Positions 55,054-64,000 are shown, numbered from the stretch's first letter. The stretch is DNA of 64,000 bases from JAAYYM01 sp964631375 (GCA_964631375.1 CAZVYQ010000010.1:1-64000); one strand, 5' to 3'. Numbers and translations are program-made. Notes: a model not told the origin generated them from the letters alone.

Positions 55054-55088
55054 ATAATATACCCATTTGGGTCTCTCATTATAATGAC

Positions 55089-56120
55089 TCAGTCAGACAG
55101 TCCTTCCGGATTCTGTGATTGAAATCTCCAAGCATCCTCGCACATCTTGTCAATTCCACGTTTTGCCGTCCATCCAAGTTCTGTTTTTGCCTTTGTGGCA
55201 TCTGCATAACAGGTTGCAATATCTCCTGCTCTGCGAGGTTTGATCTCATATGGTATCTCCTTGCCGCAGGCCTTTTCAAAATTCTTAACAATATCGAGCA
55301 CGCTATATCCGATCCCTGTGCCCAGATTGTAGATTCTCGTTCCTGATTCGCTGTTTTTCTGCATGGACTCAATCTTCTCAAGTGCCTTGACATGTCCCTC
55401 TGCCAGATCCACCACATGAATGTAATCTCTTACGCCTGTGCCATCCGGTGTATCATAATCATTTCCGAACACTCCGAGACACTTCAACTTTCCTATCGCC
55501 ACCTGGGTAATATACGGAAGCAGATTATTAGGGATTCCTTTAGGATTCTCTCCGATCAATCCGGACTCATGTGCACCAATCGGATTAAAGTAACGTAGCA
55601 AAATAACCGTCCACTCGGGATCCGGTACACATAAATCCTGCAAAATATCCTCCAGCATACTCTTTGTTTTGCCATATGGATTTGTAATCTTTCCTTTAGG
55701 ACACTCCTCAGTGATCGGTACAAATGCCGGATCTCCATATACAGTTGCAGATGAACTGAACACAATACTCTTGCATCCATGACTTCTCATCGTCTCACAC
55801 AAATTTAATGTACCAGTCAGATTATTGTAATAGTATTCCAGAGGCTTAGCGACAGACTCTCCAACCGCTTTCAGTCCTGCAAAATGAATAACAGCATCGA
55901 TCTTTTCCTGATCAAACACCTCATTCAGTGCTTTCTTATCCAACAGATCAGTCTGATAAAATGTCACCTTTTTTCCTGTAATCTTTTCAATTCTGACTAT
56001 GGACTCACGACATGCATTGCACAGATTATCCACTACTACCACCTGATAGCCTGCATTTAATAATTCAACACATGTATGGCTTCCGATAAATCCTGCACCA
56101 CCTGTTACTAATATTGTCAT
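55089..56120 (-). CDS. galE: UDP-glucose 4-epimerase
   Basis: A 343-residue short-chain dehydrogenase-type epimerase for UDP-glucose/UDP-galactose. The NAD site is TGGAGFIGSH at the N-terminus, SSSATVYG carries the catalytic Ser/Thr, and the YxxxK pair is YGKTK near residues 150-154. The length is standard. A full AGGAGG-type site and its own promoter precede it; no Leloir-pathway partners are adjacent. Confidence 0.96.
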   Translation of the reverse strand: MTILVTGGAGFIGSHTCVELLNAGYQVVVVDNLCNACRESIVRIEKITGKKVTFYQTDLLDKKALNEVFDQEKIDAVIHFAGLKAVGESVAKPLEYYYNNLTGTLNLCETMRSHGCKSIVFSSSATVYGDPAFVPITEECPKGKITNPYGKTKSMLEDILQDLCVPDPEWTVILLRYFNPIGAHESGLIGENPKGIPNNLLPYITQVAIGKLKCLGVFGNDYDTPDGTGVRDYIHVVDLAEGHVKALEKIESMQKNSESGTRIYNLGTGIGYSVLDIVKNFEKACGKEIPYEIKPRRAGDIATCYADATKAKTELGWTAKRGIDKMCEDAWRFQSQNPEGLSD

Positions 56121-56171
56121 CTAAAGTTCCTCCTGTTCTATATATCAGTTATCAGCAATACTCTGAATATC

Positions 56172-56200
56172 ATTTTAGTCTCTGCCATGTTCTCATTCAA
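56172..56200 (-). promoter_or_regulatory. Promoter of galE
   Basis: TTGAAT (56195-56200), 17 nt, TAAAAT (56172-56177): 4/6 and 5/6 on the minus strand. The intergenic region of about 130 nt holds no other obvious structure. Confidence 0.55.
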
Positions 56201-56249
56201 GTAAAGATGTGTATTTCGTTTACCTGTAGCGATCTAAGCCCCATATCTC

Positions 56250-57572
56250 CTAATAATATTCTGTATGCTCGAGTTTCTCTATGTTATATTTATCTTCATA
56301 TTTGGATATGATGTTTTGTACAATGCTTTTATTATTGTAGGAGGCTGATACAATCTCAACATCCTCCAGATCCACTTCATAGGTACCATCTGCTTTTTTC
56401 ATTATATTATCAACACGCACAGCCACTTCTGCCTTACAGCTCTTTCCGTCACCCTGTGACAATGTTACATAATACACAAAATCCAGATCATTATAGTCTA
56501 ATCCCTTTGTACCAATCATTTCGTCCTTAATTGACTTGAAATATGCCGAGATCAATACCGGATTAGACCAAACAAAGCTTGTTTTTCCACCAGTCCAGTC
56601 TACTACAATGCCCGCTTCGGTAAAAACTCTCTGTCCATACTCATTTGCATTTGCCTTTTTGAAAATGGCCTTTCCTGCTTCATTTGCCTGTTGAATAACC
56701 TCCTCTGTCAGCTGATCCGCAGATGTCAGATACTGGTCATAACCCTCTATTTTAAATGTTTGAGTACACTCCGCCGGATTGGCATCAATCTTGATATTAG
56801 CTTTTACAGCAGCAGCTTCATCCCATGAGGCTTTGATCGTCAGTTCATCTCCTTCTTGATAGAACAGCTTACTCGGTTCTACTGAGAATAATACTGTTTG
56901 TAAAAAAGCATCCTGCGTATTCTTAACAATCTCCAGACTGATTTCAGGCGAAGCTCCACTCATCTTGACATCAATCATTTGGAACAATTCATCCTTGCTG
57001 ATTACCTGTGCCTCAGGGAGGTTTTCAATCACAATGGTTTGATCCTTGGCAATGCAGTTCACCTTTAGCCGATCTGCCAGTTTCTTATCATAGTCAAAGG
57101 AAATGTTGATCTCATCTCCGTTATGTAATTGTTCACTTTTATCCGCCTTGCAGGAGATGCTGTCATACAACGATTCAAAATCTTCCTTAGTGAGTGTCCT
57201 GAAATGAAAAGGCACCACATCATACCGATCATATGCATTATCTAATGTCTTTTTGATCTTATCCTGATTGAGGACAACGGCAACACTTGCATTAGAATGG
57301 TATCCGGAATATTGTACGGTCACACAATCCTTCATGTCTATCGTTGCATACGAAAAAAAGACAGAAAAATAAATAATACTCGCAATCAGCAAAACGATCA
57401 GTCCGGCGGCCGCCCCGAACATGATCTTGATTCTCCTGATTTTCCTTGCTCTCATCCTCTGTCTGATCGCTTTTTCTTCTTTTGTTAGCTTTCTTCGATG
57501 TATCTGCTGTCCGCAGTAAAAACACCTGTCTGTTCCCGCAGGTAATTCTCCTCCACAGTTTCTACATTGCAT
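56250..57572 (-). CDS. Zinc-ribbon single-pass membrane protein with large exposed domain
   Basis: A 440-residue protein. The N-terminal zinc ribbon has two CxxC pairs (CRNCG and CFYCG). A very basic stretch (about 27-48) leads to one helix (about 49-73), then about 365 residues that should lie outside the cell. The exposed part looks beta-rich with two similar-sized halves and no catalytic motif. The layout recalls TcaA-like zinc-ribbon membrane proteins, but I cannot assign a family. It has no tight neighbours; a possible promoter TTGTAA-17-TAAACT lies upstream. Confidence 0.8.
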   Translation of the reverse strand: MQCRNCGGELPAGTDRCFYCGQQIHRRKLTKEEKAIRQRMRARKIRRIKIMFGAAAGLIVLLIASIIYFSVFFSYATIDMKDCVTVQYSGYHSNASVAVVLNQDKIKKTLDNAYDRYDVVPFHFRTLTKEDFESLYDSISCKADKSEQLHNGDEINISFDYDKKLADRLKVNCIAKDQTIVIENLPEAQVISKDELFQMIDVKMSGASPEISLEIVKNTQDAFLQTVLFSVEPSKLFYQEGDELTIKASWDEAAAVKANIKIDANPAECTQTFKIEGYDQYLTSADQLTEEVIQQANEAGKAIFKKANANEYGQRVFTEAGIVVDWTGGKTSFVWSNPVLISAYFKSIKDEMIGTKGLDYNDLDFVYYVTLSQGDGKSCKAEVAVRVDNIMKKADGTYEVDLEDVEIVSASYNNKSIVQNIISKYEDKYNIEKLEHTEYY

Positions 57573-57695
57573 TGCTATCCAACTTTCTGATCAATTATAA
57601 GTCCAAAACGGTATTAGTTTACCATATTTTTTGTACTTTTACAAATACATATGTAATAAAAATTTAATATTTAATATATTTTCTCTTTATCATGA

Positions 57696-58514
57696 TCAAA
57701 AAATGGCAAAGTATAACAGCACCAGAACTCCGAGTACAATACGATACCACCCAAAGATTTTAAAATCATGTTTCTTGATATAGCCCATCAAAAATTTAAT
57801 CACTACCAGTGAAACCGCAAAGGAAACCACCAGTCCAATCATCAGAATCATGATCTCTTGTCCTGTATAATGGAATCCAAAATCCACCATTTCCATCAGA
57901 CCTGCTCCAAACATCACCGGAATTCCGAGAAAAAAAGTAAACTCAGCAGCAATCGGGCGTGCGATCCCGATCAGTATTCCACCCAAAATCGTCGCACCAG
58001 AACGACTTGTTCCCGGAAAAACTGCCGCAAGTACCTGAAACAGACCAATGATTAAGGCTGACTTGTACGTAATATCTGCTATTGAATTGATTCGAGGACT
58101 CAACCTGTGATTTCGATTTTCTATAAGAATAAATGCAACACCAAACACAATCAATGCCCCTGCAATCACCTCATAACGATAGAAATGTGCCTTCACAAAA
58201 TCTCCGATTGTCAACTTTACAATCACTGCAGGAATGCAGGCAACAGCAATTTTAAACCACATGGAGAAGGTATCCTTTTTTATGAAGTATTTCTCTCCCT
58301 TTGCAAAGGGCCATAATTTACTCCAATACAAAATCACCACTGCCATGATTGCTCCCAGTTGGATTACCACTTCGAACATTTCAAAGAAAGCATCGCTTAC
58401 ATTCAAGGTCACGAATTCGTTCAACAGGATCAAATGTCCTGTACTGCTGATTGGCAGCCATTCTGTGATACCTTCTACAATTCCGAATAATAATGCCTTT
58501 AAATACTCAATCAT
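57696..58514 (-). CDS. uppP: Undecaprenyl-diphosphatase
   Basis: A 272-residue membrane enzyme (UppP/BacA) that recycles the lipid carrier for peptidoglycan and other wall polymers and gives bacitracin resistance. Signature motifs are EGITEWLPISSTGH and FPGTSRSGATI, which include the catalytic residues. About eight helices. The second ATG (58514) is preferred over 58520 because GAGAGG is 7 nt from it. Confidence 0.96.
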   Translation of the reverse strand: MIEYLKALLFGIVEGITEWLPISSTGHLILLNEFVTLNVSDAFFEMFEVVIQLGAIMAVVILYWSKLWPFAKGEKYFIKKDTFSMWFKIAVACIPAVIVKLTIGDFVKAHFYRYEVIAGALIVFGVAFILIENRNHRLSPRINSIADITYKSALIIGLFQVLAAVFPGTSRSGATILGGILIGIARPIAAEFTFFLGIPVMFGAGLMEMVDFGFHYTGQEIMILMIGLVVSFAVSLVVIKFLMGYIKKHDFKIFGWYRIVLGVLVLLYFAIF

Positions 58515-58573
58515 TTCCATACCTCTCGTTTTCTATTTCTTCTCAACGCCCATGTACCGAAAGCACATGTCTC

Positions 58574-58602
58574 ATTATATGCTGACGAGAAGGTATTTAC
58601 AA
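58574..58602 (-). promoter_or_regulatory. Promoter of uppP
   Basis: TTGTAA (58597-58602), 17 nt, TATAAT (58574-58579): 4/6 and 6/6 on the minus strand. Confidence 0.65.
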
Positions 58603-58655
58603 TTGTTTTACCTTACAAATCAACCGTTTATTCTTACAAAAATGTCATGTATCGT

Positions 58656-60308
58656 TCATTTCTCACCCATTGGCTCCAAAAGTTTATGCTTTACCTCTAA
58701 TATTGCTGCAGGTGACATGGACAGTTCATCAACTCCCATCTCCAAAAAGGTCTGCGACAACGACAGATCTGCTGCCAACTCTCCGCAGATTCCTGTTCGG
58801 ATACCTGCTTTATGAGAATTCTCAATTGTCATCCTGATCATCCGAAGTACTGCCGGATGATGTGCATCATAGAACCTCTCAAGATTTCTGTTCTGCCTGT
58901 CTACTGCAAGTGTATACTGAGTCAGGTCATTGGTTCCGATACTAAAGAAATCTACCTCTCTTGCAAGTTCCTCTGACATCATGACTGCTGCCGGAGTTTC
59001 GATCATGATGCCAATCTGCGGATCACCTATCTGAACCCTTTCTGCCCTTAGAACACTCTGTACCTCATGGGCAATCTCCTTTGCCCGCTTCACTTCCCAT
59101 AGTGAAGTAATCATAGGAAACATGATGGCAAGCTTCCCATAAGTACTTGCTCTGTACAACGCACGTAGCTGTGTACGGAAGATATCCTCTCTTGTCAGGC
59201 TGATACGGATCGCACGATAGCCAAGTGCCGGATTGTCCTCATGTGCCAGATTAAAATATCCAATCTGCTTGTCCGCACCGATATCCAGCGTCCTAACAAC
59301 CACCGGTCTTCCATTCATTCTCTCAACAACGGTTTTATATACCTCAAACTGCTCCTCCTCAGAGGGATAATCAGTTGCCTTGAGGTATAGAAATTCACTA
59401 CGAAACAGTCCGATTCCGTCTGCATCATTCGCAAGTACTGCTTCTATGTCATTGATACAATCAATATTTGCACATAATTTCATTTGCTTTCCTTGTCTGT
59501 TCACCACAGTCTTGCCCTTTAACCTCTGTAACAATTGTTGTTTTCCTGTTTCCTCTCTCTGTTGCTCTTTGTACTGTATCAGAAGTTTCTCCCACTCTCC
59601 TGTCATTTTTTCTGATTCATATTCTTCCTGAACAAATAAGACACCCTTCATTCCATCTACGATTCCCATGCGGTTATTGAGGCATTTGGGGGCAGGCACT
59701 CCCACCAGTGTCGGAATCCCCATTGTTCGAGCCAGAATCGCTGTATGAGACTGCTGGGAGCCTTGACGCATAACAAAAGCCAGCACCTTGGATTTGTCAA
59801 ACTGTATGGTTTCACTCGGAGTCAGATCATCTGCTACAATGACACATGGTTCGGCGAGGAAATCTCCTGTTGCTATGTGCCCACTCAGTAAATCTGTTAC
59901 ACGTTTTGTTAGATCCTTTATATCAGTCGAACGAGTCTTCATATAACCATCATCCATAGCTTCGAAGATTCCGGCAAGCTGTTCTCCCGTCCGAAAAACT
60001 GCATATTCTGCACAGACTTTCTCATCTGTGATCATTTTTCTTACAGACTCTAAAAACCTCTGATCCTCAAGCAGCATTTGATGCACCATAAACACTGCTG
60101 CCTCATCTTCACCCACTATTTCCGTTGCCTTCTGATGCATTTTTGTCAACTGATTTCTGGCTTTCGTCCATGCATCTTCAAACCGTTTCAACTCCTGTTC
60201 AATATTTTCGATAGAAATTTTCTCATATACAGTTTTCTGATTCTCTAATTCCACGATTTTTCCAACAGCAATTCCCGTTGAAGCTATCACACCCGTAAAC
60301 TCCAGCAT
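58656..60308 (-). CDS. ptsI: Phosphoenolpyruvate-protein phosphotransferase (PTS enzyme I)
   Basis: A 550-residue enzyme I that passes phosphate from PEP to HPr. The phospho-histidine loop is GSQQSHTAILART (usually GGxxSH). The PEP-binding barrel has FLYLKATDYPSEEEQ, RTLDIGADKQ, FSIGTNDLTQYT and the active Cys in GICGELA. ptsH is not adjacent, which is common in Clostridia. A GTG start at 60317 is possible, but the ATG at 60308 is spaced correctly from GAGG. Confidence 0.95.
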   Translation of the reverse strand: MLEFTGVIASTGIAVGKIVELENQKTVYEKISIENIEQELKRFEDAWTKARNQLTKMHQKATEIVGEDEAAVFMVHQMLLEDQRFLESVRKMITDEKVCAEYAVFRTGEQLAGIFEAMDDGYMKTRSTDIKDLTKRVTDLLSGHIATGDFLAEPCVIVADDLTPSETIQFDKSKVLAFVMRQGSQQSHTAILARTMGIPTLVGVPAPKCLNNRMGIVDGMKGVLFVQEEYESEKMTGEWEKLLIQYKEQQREETGKQQLLQRLKGKTVVNRQGKQMKLCANIDCINDIEAVLANDADGIGLFRSEFLYLKATDYPSEEEQFEVYKTVVERMNGRPVVVRTLDIGADKQIGYFNLAHEDNPALGYRAIRISLTREDIFRTQLRALYRASTYGKLAIMFPMITSLWEVKRAKEIAHEVQSVLRAERVQIGDPQIGIMIETPAAVMMSEELAREVDFFSIGTNDLTQYTLAVDRQNRNLERFYDAHHPAVLRMIRMTIENSHKAGIRTGICGELAADLSLSQTFLEMGVDELSMSPAAILEVKHKLLEPMGEK

Positions 60309-60354
60309 ACGATGCACCTCATTTCCATGATAATTCCATTTTACCTTCTCCCAA

Positions 60355-60400
60355 GAAAAAAAGAAACATCCTTTATCACCAAATTACGGATAAAGGATGT
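60355..60400 (-). terminator. Terminator after pnuC
   Basis: A 12-bp perfect stem (ACATCCTTTATC and its complement) followed on the minus strand by TTTCTTTTTTTC. It is a standard intrinsic terminator that separates pnuC from ptsI. Confidence 0.85.
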
Positions 60401-60410
60401 AACAAAAGGG

Positions 60411-61193
60411 TTATGCCTTCACTTCAATTTCCCTCTGCTTAGCTTTCTTAATATATTTTGTCCACTTGATATAGCCGTATGTCGTGTTTGTAAAGTACCC
60501 TGCCTTCAAGACCAATAAAACAAACTGTCCTGATAGAATATTAATCACCGTCTCAAGTGCTGCGCTCAAATACCATGCAATCCACTGTTCTCTGAAGCGA
60601 AACAGGATAAACAGACCATTTGCAATACCTACTGCACTGGCACACGCGTCCAGATATGCCACAATCACCTCTAAGGTTCTGTTTCCGCCAAACAAATCTG
60701 TCTGAATGCTGAGCCCTGACAGGAAGTATCCCACTCCGATCGTCCAGACAACGATTCCTGTAATGACTGCAACCTCACCCCAGCCGCTCAACTTCCGTAC
60801 CTCGGTCAATTCCTTTTCCTCCCGATCCGGATGTTTGTTCCAGTTGATAAAACTAATGATATCGACCGGAAGCCAGAAAAATAATGTTGTTGCCATTGTC
60901 GCAAATCTCGATGCCAGTATAACCAGTGTCACAATCTCTGTAATCTCTACAAAAACCGAAACTATAAAATTCCACTTACTCTGTTTTGAAATCAGCAACT
61001 CACAGAGAATATTGAGAAAGGTATCTAGTAAATACAGTGCCATGATCAGCTTGCCATTCACACCGTTGACATCCTCTTCAGGAAAGATAAATGCAAAGAT
61101 AAATGCCAGAATCAAAATACTGAAAAACCACACCTTCTCATATGTAGTAAAGAAATCCCAAAGTCCCTTCGCGCGTTGTCCGATTGTTTTCAT
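60411..61193 (-). CDS. pnuC: PnuC-family nicotinamide riboside/vitamin transporter
   Basis: A 260-residue polytopic membrane protein with about seven helices. The segments LFFWLPVDIISFINW and YVAYLDACASAVGI- and WIAWYLSAALETVI-like stretches match the PnuC family of facilitative vitamin precursor carriers (nicotinamide riboside in most members; riboflavin or thiamine in others). The substrate is not certain without a nearby biosynthetic gene or riboswitch. A GAGGAGG site is present. It stands alone between two terminators. Confidence 0.85.
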   Translation of the reverse strand: MKTIGQRAKGLWDFFTTYEKVWFFSILILAFIFAFIFPEEDVNGVNGKLIMALYLLDTFLNILCELLISKQSKWNFIVSVFVEITEIVTLVILASRFATMATTLFFWLPVDIISFINWNKHPDREEKELTEVRKLSGWGEVAVITGIVVWTIGVGYFLSGLSIQTDLFGGNRTLEVIVAYLDACASAVGIANGLFILFRFREQWIAWYLSAALETVINILSGQFVLLVLKAGYFTNTTYGYIKWTKYIKKAKQREIEVKA

Positions 61194-61302
61194 AACTGCC
61201 TCCTCATAAACAAATGTGTCTCTTTTCAGACAAAAACATCCACGTCATACATTAACATATCCCTGCTGCCATGACAAGTATTACTCTAATTACGAATATG
61301 TA

Positions 61303-61334
61303 AGAAGACCCCATTCATACGAATGAGGTCTTCT
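61303..61334 (-). terminator. Terminator after the TPR gene
   Basis: A 14-bp stem with one mismatch (AGAAGACCcCATTC and GAATGaGGTCTTCT) and a 4-nt loop, 26 nt beyond the TPR gene stop. It lacks a long T run but the 3' flank on the minus strand is T-rich. Confidence 0.65.
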
Positions 61335-61359
61335 GTAAATATTTATTCAATCATGATCA

Positions 61360-61851
61360 TTAATATATATCAACCCTCGCTATGCTTCCTACCAGATAAT
61401 CCGATGTCAGCATTTGTGAATACTGTTTGTTGAGATCCTCCAAAACCCGAAATGCATCCTCATATTCCTGTTGTGCAAAATAGAGATCTGCAAGTTCTCG
61501 ATAAGCAGTCAGATTCACTGCATTAAACGCTATTGCAATTCGATAATTGCTAATTGCCTCTTCATTGATACTCTCTCTGGCAATACCCAGATACGCATCC
61601 GACAAACCTCTGTCAGCATCAGCATTCTTGCTATCCATATGCAACACTTCCTGATAAACCTTGATTGCCTCAGCATATTGATGCTCCTCCAGAAGTTCTG
61701 CCCCAACCTCATTCATCTGATGTACTTTCTTCCACTCAGAGCGATCAAATAAAACAATTCCAAATGCAATTCCGGCACTTGAAAACACAACACCTACAAC
61801 TGCCATAATCAGCAGCAGGTGTCTTGAACCCCTTATGAATTTCCCCTTCAT
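61360..61851 (-). CDS. Membrane-anchored TPR-repeat protein
   Basis: A 163-residue protein with one N-terminal helix (about 11-35) followed by three tetratricopeptide-like units of about 34 residues (AEAIKVYQEVLHMDSKNADADRG, ISNYRIAIAFNAVNLTAYREL, EDAFRVLEDLNKQY). The repeats form a protein-binding surface, probably outside the cell. No named family can be assigned. AAGGGAGAAGG precedes the ATG; it is flanked by its own promoter and terminator. Confidence 0.8.
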   Translation of the reverse strand: MKGKFIRGSRHLLLIMAVVGVVFSSAGIAFGIVLFDRSEWKKVHQMNEVGAELLEEHQYAEAIKVYQEVLHMDSKNADADRGLSDAYLGIARESINEEAISNYRIAIAFNAVNLTAYRELADLYFAQQEYEDAFRVLEDLNKQYSQMLTSDYLVGSIARVDIY

Positions 61852-61928
61852 TTCCTTCTCCCTTCTTTACGAATTCCCTTTTGTATTACATCCCCTGTAT
61901 AACAATTGTATAAAACTAACATATTTAA

Positions 61929-61958
61929 AGAATAGCACATGTAATTCTACCATGTCAA
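61929..61958 (-). promoter_or_regulatory. Promoter of the TPR gene
   Basis: A perfect TTGACA (61953-61958), 18 nt, TATTCT (61929-61934, 4/6). The rest of the roughly 280-nt gap up to the lipoprotein gene is AT-rich and holds no gene I can support. Confidence 0.55.
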
Positions 61959-62132
61959 TACTGAAACACATCGAAAACACTGCTTATTCAATATCTTTCC
62001 TCAACAGTGTCACCCTTTTTTATCTTATTCTCAGTTACAAAACCATCCTTTCAAAATTCTACAATATATAGATTTATCATAGCATCCAAATTAGGTCAAG
62101 ATGACGTCAAATTGATTCGATAATTTATAATT

Positions 62133-63194
62133 TTATTTTTGATTAATAAAGGTTGACCGCTCTACCAAGGATTCTAACAGACTGTCAAATTCCTTCTCAT
62201 CTTCCAATCGCTCAAAGGATACTGCATAGGTATAGGTACCGTCTGTCCACCATGCGACCCGTGCATATTCATCTGCGGTCTCTCCCTTGCTCTCTCCCTT
62301 ATGAACCGTGATCTCATTCATCGTTACTTCTTCATATTCCACTCCATAATATCCTGTTGTATCCTCTGTCCCCTTGGATGTACGCACACAGGCCTCTACC
62401 TCATCATCATCCTTGCTTTCAAAGTCCAGATCAACCAATGTTTCACCAATTAGGAAAATCTGATCACAATGAAATCCATCCGATTCAGTGAGATACAAAT
62501 ATTCAAAGTCAATCTTCTCATCCAGTTCTGGAAAGTTATCATATTCCACCATAGGATTAGGCATGCCGACATTCCTATCTCCCTGAAACTGTCCACCCGG
62601 CATATCAGCTGTGATATTTGTAAGTTCCTTAATCACCCGTTCATTCTCATCCTCGGTCAGTCCGATTGTATCTACAGAATAGGATAAGATTCCGTCTGTC
62701 CACCATGCGCCGAAGCGATCATCTGATTCACCATAGGTAATCATCTGTCCTGATTCTTCCTCTGTCTCATTCATATCGCCCATAAAGGCTGAAAAGTTCT
62801 GTTCTCCCATTCCACTGATGATCAGAATACTCTTCTTGCCATCATCCAGGTCATAGTCAATATTGGCAGTTCCACCTGTTCCGGTAGATGGCTCAAAACT
62901 GATACTCTTGATGGTATAGCCCCAGTATTCCGGAAGAGACAATGCCATATATCCGATTGCTTGATTCAGCTCTTCTATTGTCTGAAAGCTTTCCGGTGTC
63001 TGGACTGCTGCTGCCGCCTGTTCAATCTCCTTCTGAGTCATCCCGGTATCCTGATCCACCTCAGAAGTCTTCTGGCTGTCTACAGTCTCACTGCTCTGAG
63101 CTGTCGGCTCAGAGGTTGATTTCTTAGCTCCACAGCCACATAGGCCTACTACCATTACTGTACACATTAAGATTGCTACCCATCTCTTATTCAT
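62133..63194 (-). CDS. Lipoprotein with internal repeat
   Basis: A 353-residue predicted lipoprotein. A short signal sequence ends in a lipobox with the acylated Cys at residue 21 (GLCGC). A Ser/Thr/Gln-rich linker follows, then two similar domains: both contain a WWTDG motif followed by a Tyr-rich strand (SYSVD and TYAVS), and both end in a charged helix. The layout recalls DUF4367-like domains, but the family is not certain. The frame opens at 63278; the ATG at 63194 is chosen because AGGG is 7 nt upstream and the signal peptide starts there. Confidence 0.8.
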   Translation of the reverse strand: MNKRWVAILMCTVMVVGLCGCGAKKSTSEPTAQSSETVDSQKTSEVDQDTGMTQKEIEQAAAAVQTPESFQTIEELNQAIGYMALSLPEYWGYTIKSISFEPSTGTGGTANIDYDLDDGKKSILIISGMGEQNFSAFMGDMNETEEESGQMITYGESDDRFGAWWTDGILSYSVDTIGLTEDENERVIKELTNITADMPGGQFQGDRNVGMPNPMVEYDNFPELDEKIDFEYLYLTESDGFHCDQIFLIGETLVDLDFESKDDDEVEACVRTSKGTEDTTGYYGVEYEEVTMNEITVHKGESKGETADEYARVAWWTDGTYTYAVSFERLEDEKEFDSLLESLVERSTFINQK

Positions 63195-63314
63195 TGTCAT
63201 TCCCTCTCTTTCATGTTCAGACTCACTCGAATTTCGTGTGATTTCTATCTGTTCTTCTTTTCCTTGTTTCATATACACTTTATACGATGTATATTAAAAT
63301 CCATCACATTTTAG

Positions 63315-64000
63315 TCAGATTTGCTTCTTGCGTCTTCTGATACGTCTGAAGATAAACCAAACAGTCAAAATCAGAAGCAAAACTACACAATATAAAGCAA
63401 TCGACACCTTATTCGGATGCTTCATCAGTTCGATCGGATTCTTGGAATCGATCATTACTTTACGCCCCTGCAGATTTGCATAAGAAGTCGGCACCTCGGG
63501 AATGCCACTTTCTGATGGCTCAAAGGACTCCAGATAGGTAGCCAGACAATACCACTCCTTTAATTCATCTCCGGTTGCCTGATCGTAAATAATGAAATCT
63601 TCGTAATCCTGAATCGGTTCGCCATTTGCATCTTTTGGAATGATACTCAGGATTCCCTTTGATTTTTCCCGCACCGATCCAAGCATCTGTACACAGTATA
63701 ACGGTGTCACGATGCGATACAATCGTTCCGGATCCACAGTTGTCAGGCTTCCATCCGGATTTACAACCGATACATCCGTAATGCGGTTTAAAATTAACCG
63801 GTTAGGATTATACGTCCAACAAATGCCACTCGGATAGAGTTGAGCATTCCCACCCTCCGATATAGAAGCATCAATCTCTGCCACTGCTTCGAGTTCCTTA
63901 CCGCTCATCCAAATGCCCACCATAGGATAACCTGCGACTTGATTCGGTCCGATACCCAATGCGCAGACGTCATAAACATCCTTGATTCTGACATCTCCAA
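63315..64000 (-). CDS. 5'-nucleotidase/2',3'-cyclic phosphodiesterase family protein, C-terminal part
   Basis: The 3' end of a larger gene whose beginning lies outside the window. The frame is open through to the right edge. The visible ~228 residues are the 5'-nucleotidase C-terminal substrate-binding domain (CALGIGPNQVAGYP, MSGKELEAVAEI, YNPNRLILNR), followed by a C-terminal membrane helix (about VSIALYCVVLLLILTVWFIF) and a basic tail RRIRRRKKQ. The metallophosphoesterase domain should be upstream. Such enzymes act outside the cell to release nucleosides. The anchor is a helix and not an LPxTG sorting motif. Confidence 0.88.
   Translation of the reverse strand, partial: GDVRIKDVYDVCALGIGPNQVAGYPMVGIWMSGKELEAVAEIDASISEGGNAQLYPSGICWTYNPNRLILNRITDVSVVNPDGSLTTVDPERLYRIVTPLYCVQMLGSVREKSKGILSIIPKDANGEPIQDYEDFIIYDQATGDELKEWYCLATYLESFEPSESGIPEVPTSYANLQGRKVMIDSKNPIELMKHPNKVSIALYCVVLLLILTVWFIFRRIRRRKKQI

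Noticed and set aside
62041..62132. TGACGTCA-containing stretch as a regulator site and promoter
   Set aside because: The -35/-10 pairings that can be drawn have wrong spacing or weak matches, and no gene starts in a position to use them.
63231..63298. Imperfect inverted repeat ATATACA/TGTATAT upstream of the lipoprotein gene as an operator
   Set aside because: Arms are only 7 bp of AT-rich sequence, which is expected by chance in this composition.

Overview
The window looks like a chromosomal core segment from a low- to mid-GC, Gram-positive anaerobe of the class Clostridia, most likely family Lachnospiraceae (inference from gene content and order). Supporting signs are a DAP-type MurE, a PASTA-domain Ser/Thr kinase, HemZ, a fused SecDF, a TIGR04086 membrane protein, a C_GCAxxG_C_C protein, strong AGGAGG ribosome binding sites and consensus sigma-A promoters. 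No tRNA, rRNA, CRISPR array, prophage, insertion sequence or attachment site was seen. Most genes are on the minus strand.

Region 1 (1-15428, minus) is one long, tightly packed operon read from right to left: priA, def, fmt, a zinc metallopeptidase, rsmB, rlmN, a PP2C phosphatase, a PASTA kinase, rsgA and rpe. This is the classic Firmicutes translation/cell-envelope-signalling cluster. Where Bacillus has thiN, this genome has a UbiA enzyme that resembles decaprenyl-phosphate phosphoribosyltransferase, then a HAD phosphatase, a zinc-ribbon membrane protein, a B12-binding radical SAM enzyme and the start of one more gene.

Region 2 (15429-20857, plus) is a membrane-fusion/ABC/FtsX exporter operon with two tandem permease copies. 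A perfect 11-bp inverted repeat lies over its predicted transcription start.

Region 3 (20858-37822) holds murE, a redox-type small protein, a cardiolipin synthase and a STAS protein; recJ, secDF and TIGR04086; an ABC-2 transporter; a LytTR regulator with a DUF3021 partner coupled to a YhaO/YhaN-like (SbcDC-like) nuclease pair; a divergent CNNM/CorC-type protein; and metF.

Region 4 (37823-42541, minus) is a second adaptor/ABC/FtsX operon. It starts with a very good promoter and a leader that I read as a yybP-ykoY (manganese) riboswitch. The 3' strand of the riboswitch P1 helix is also the 5' arm of an intrinsic terminator, which is the layout of a transcriptional ON switch. This is the most interesting item in the window, because a metal riboswitch would be driving a MacAB-like efflux system rather than a known Mn exporter.

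Region 5 (42551-64000, minus) has a signalling operon (hybrid histidine kinase, lipid kinase, REC-HD-GYP protein) behind aspS and hisS; then hemZ, an MBL-fold hydrolase, relA/spoT, galE, a zinc-ribbon membrane protein, uppP, ptsI, pnuC, a TPR protein, a lipoprotein with an internal repeat, and the 3' end of a membrane-anchored 5'-nucleotidase that runs off the window.
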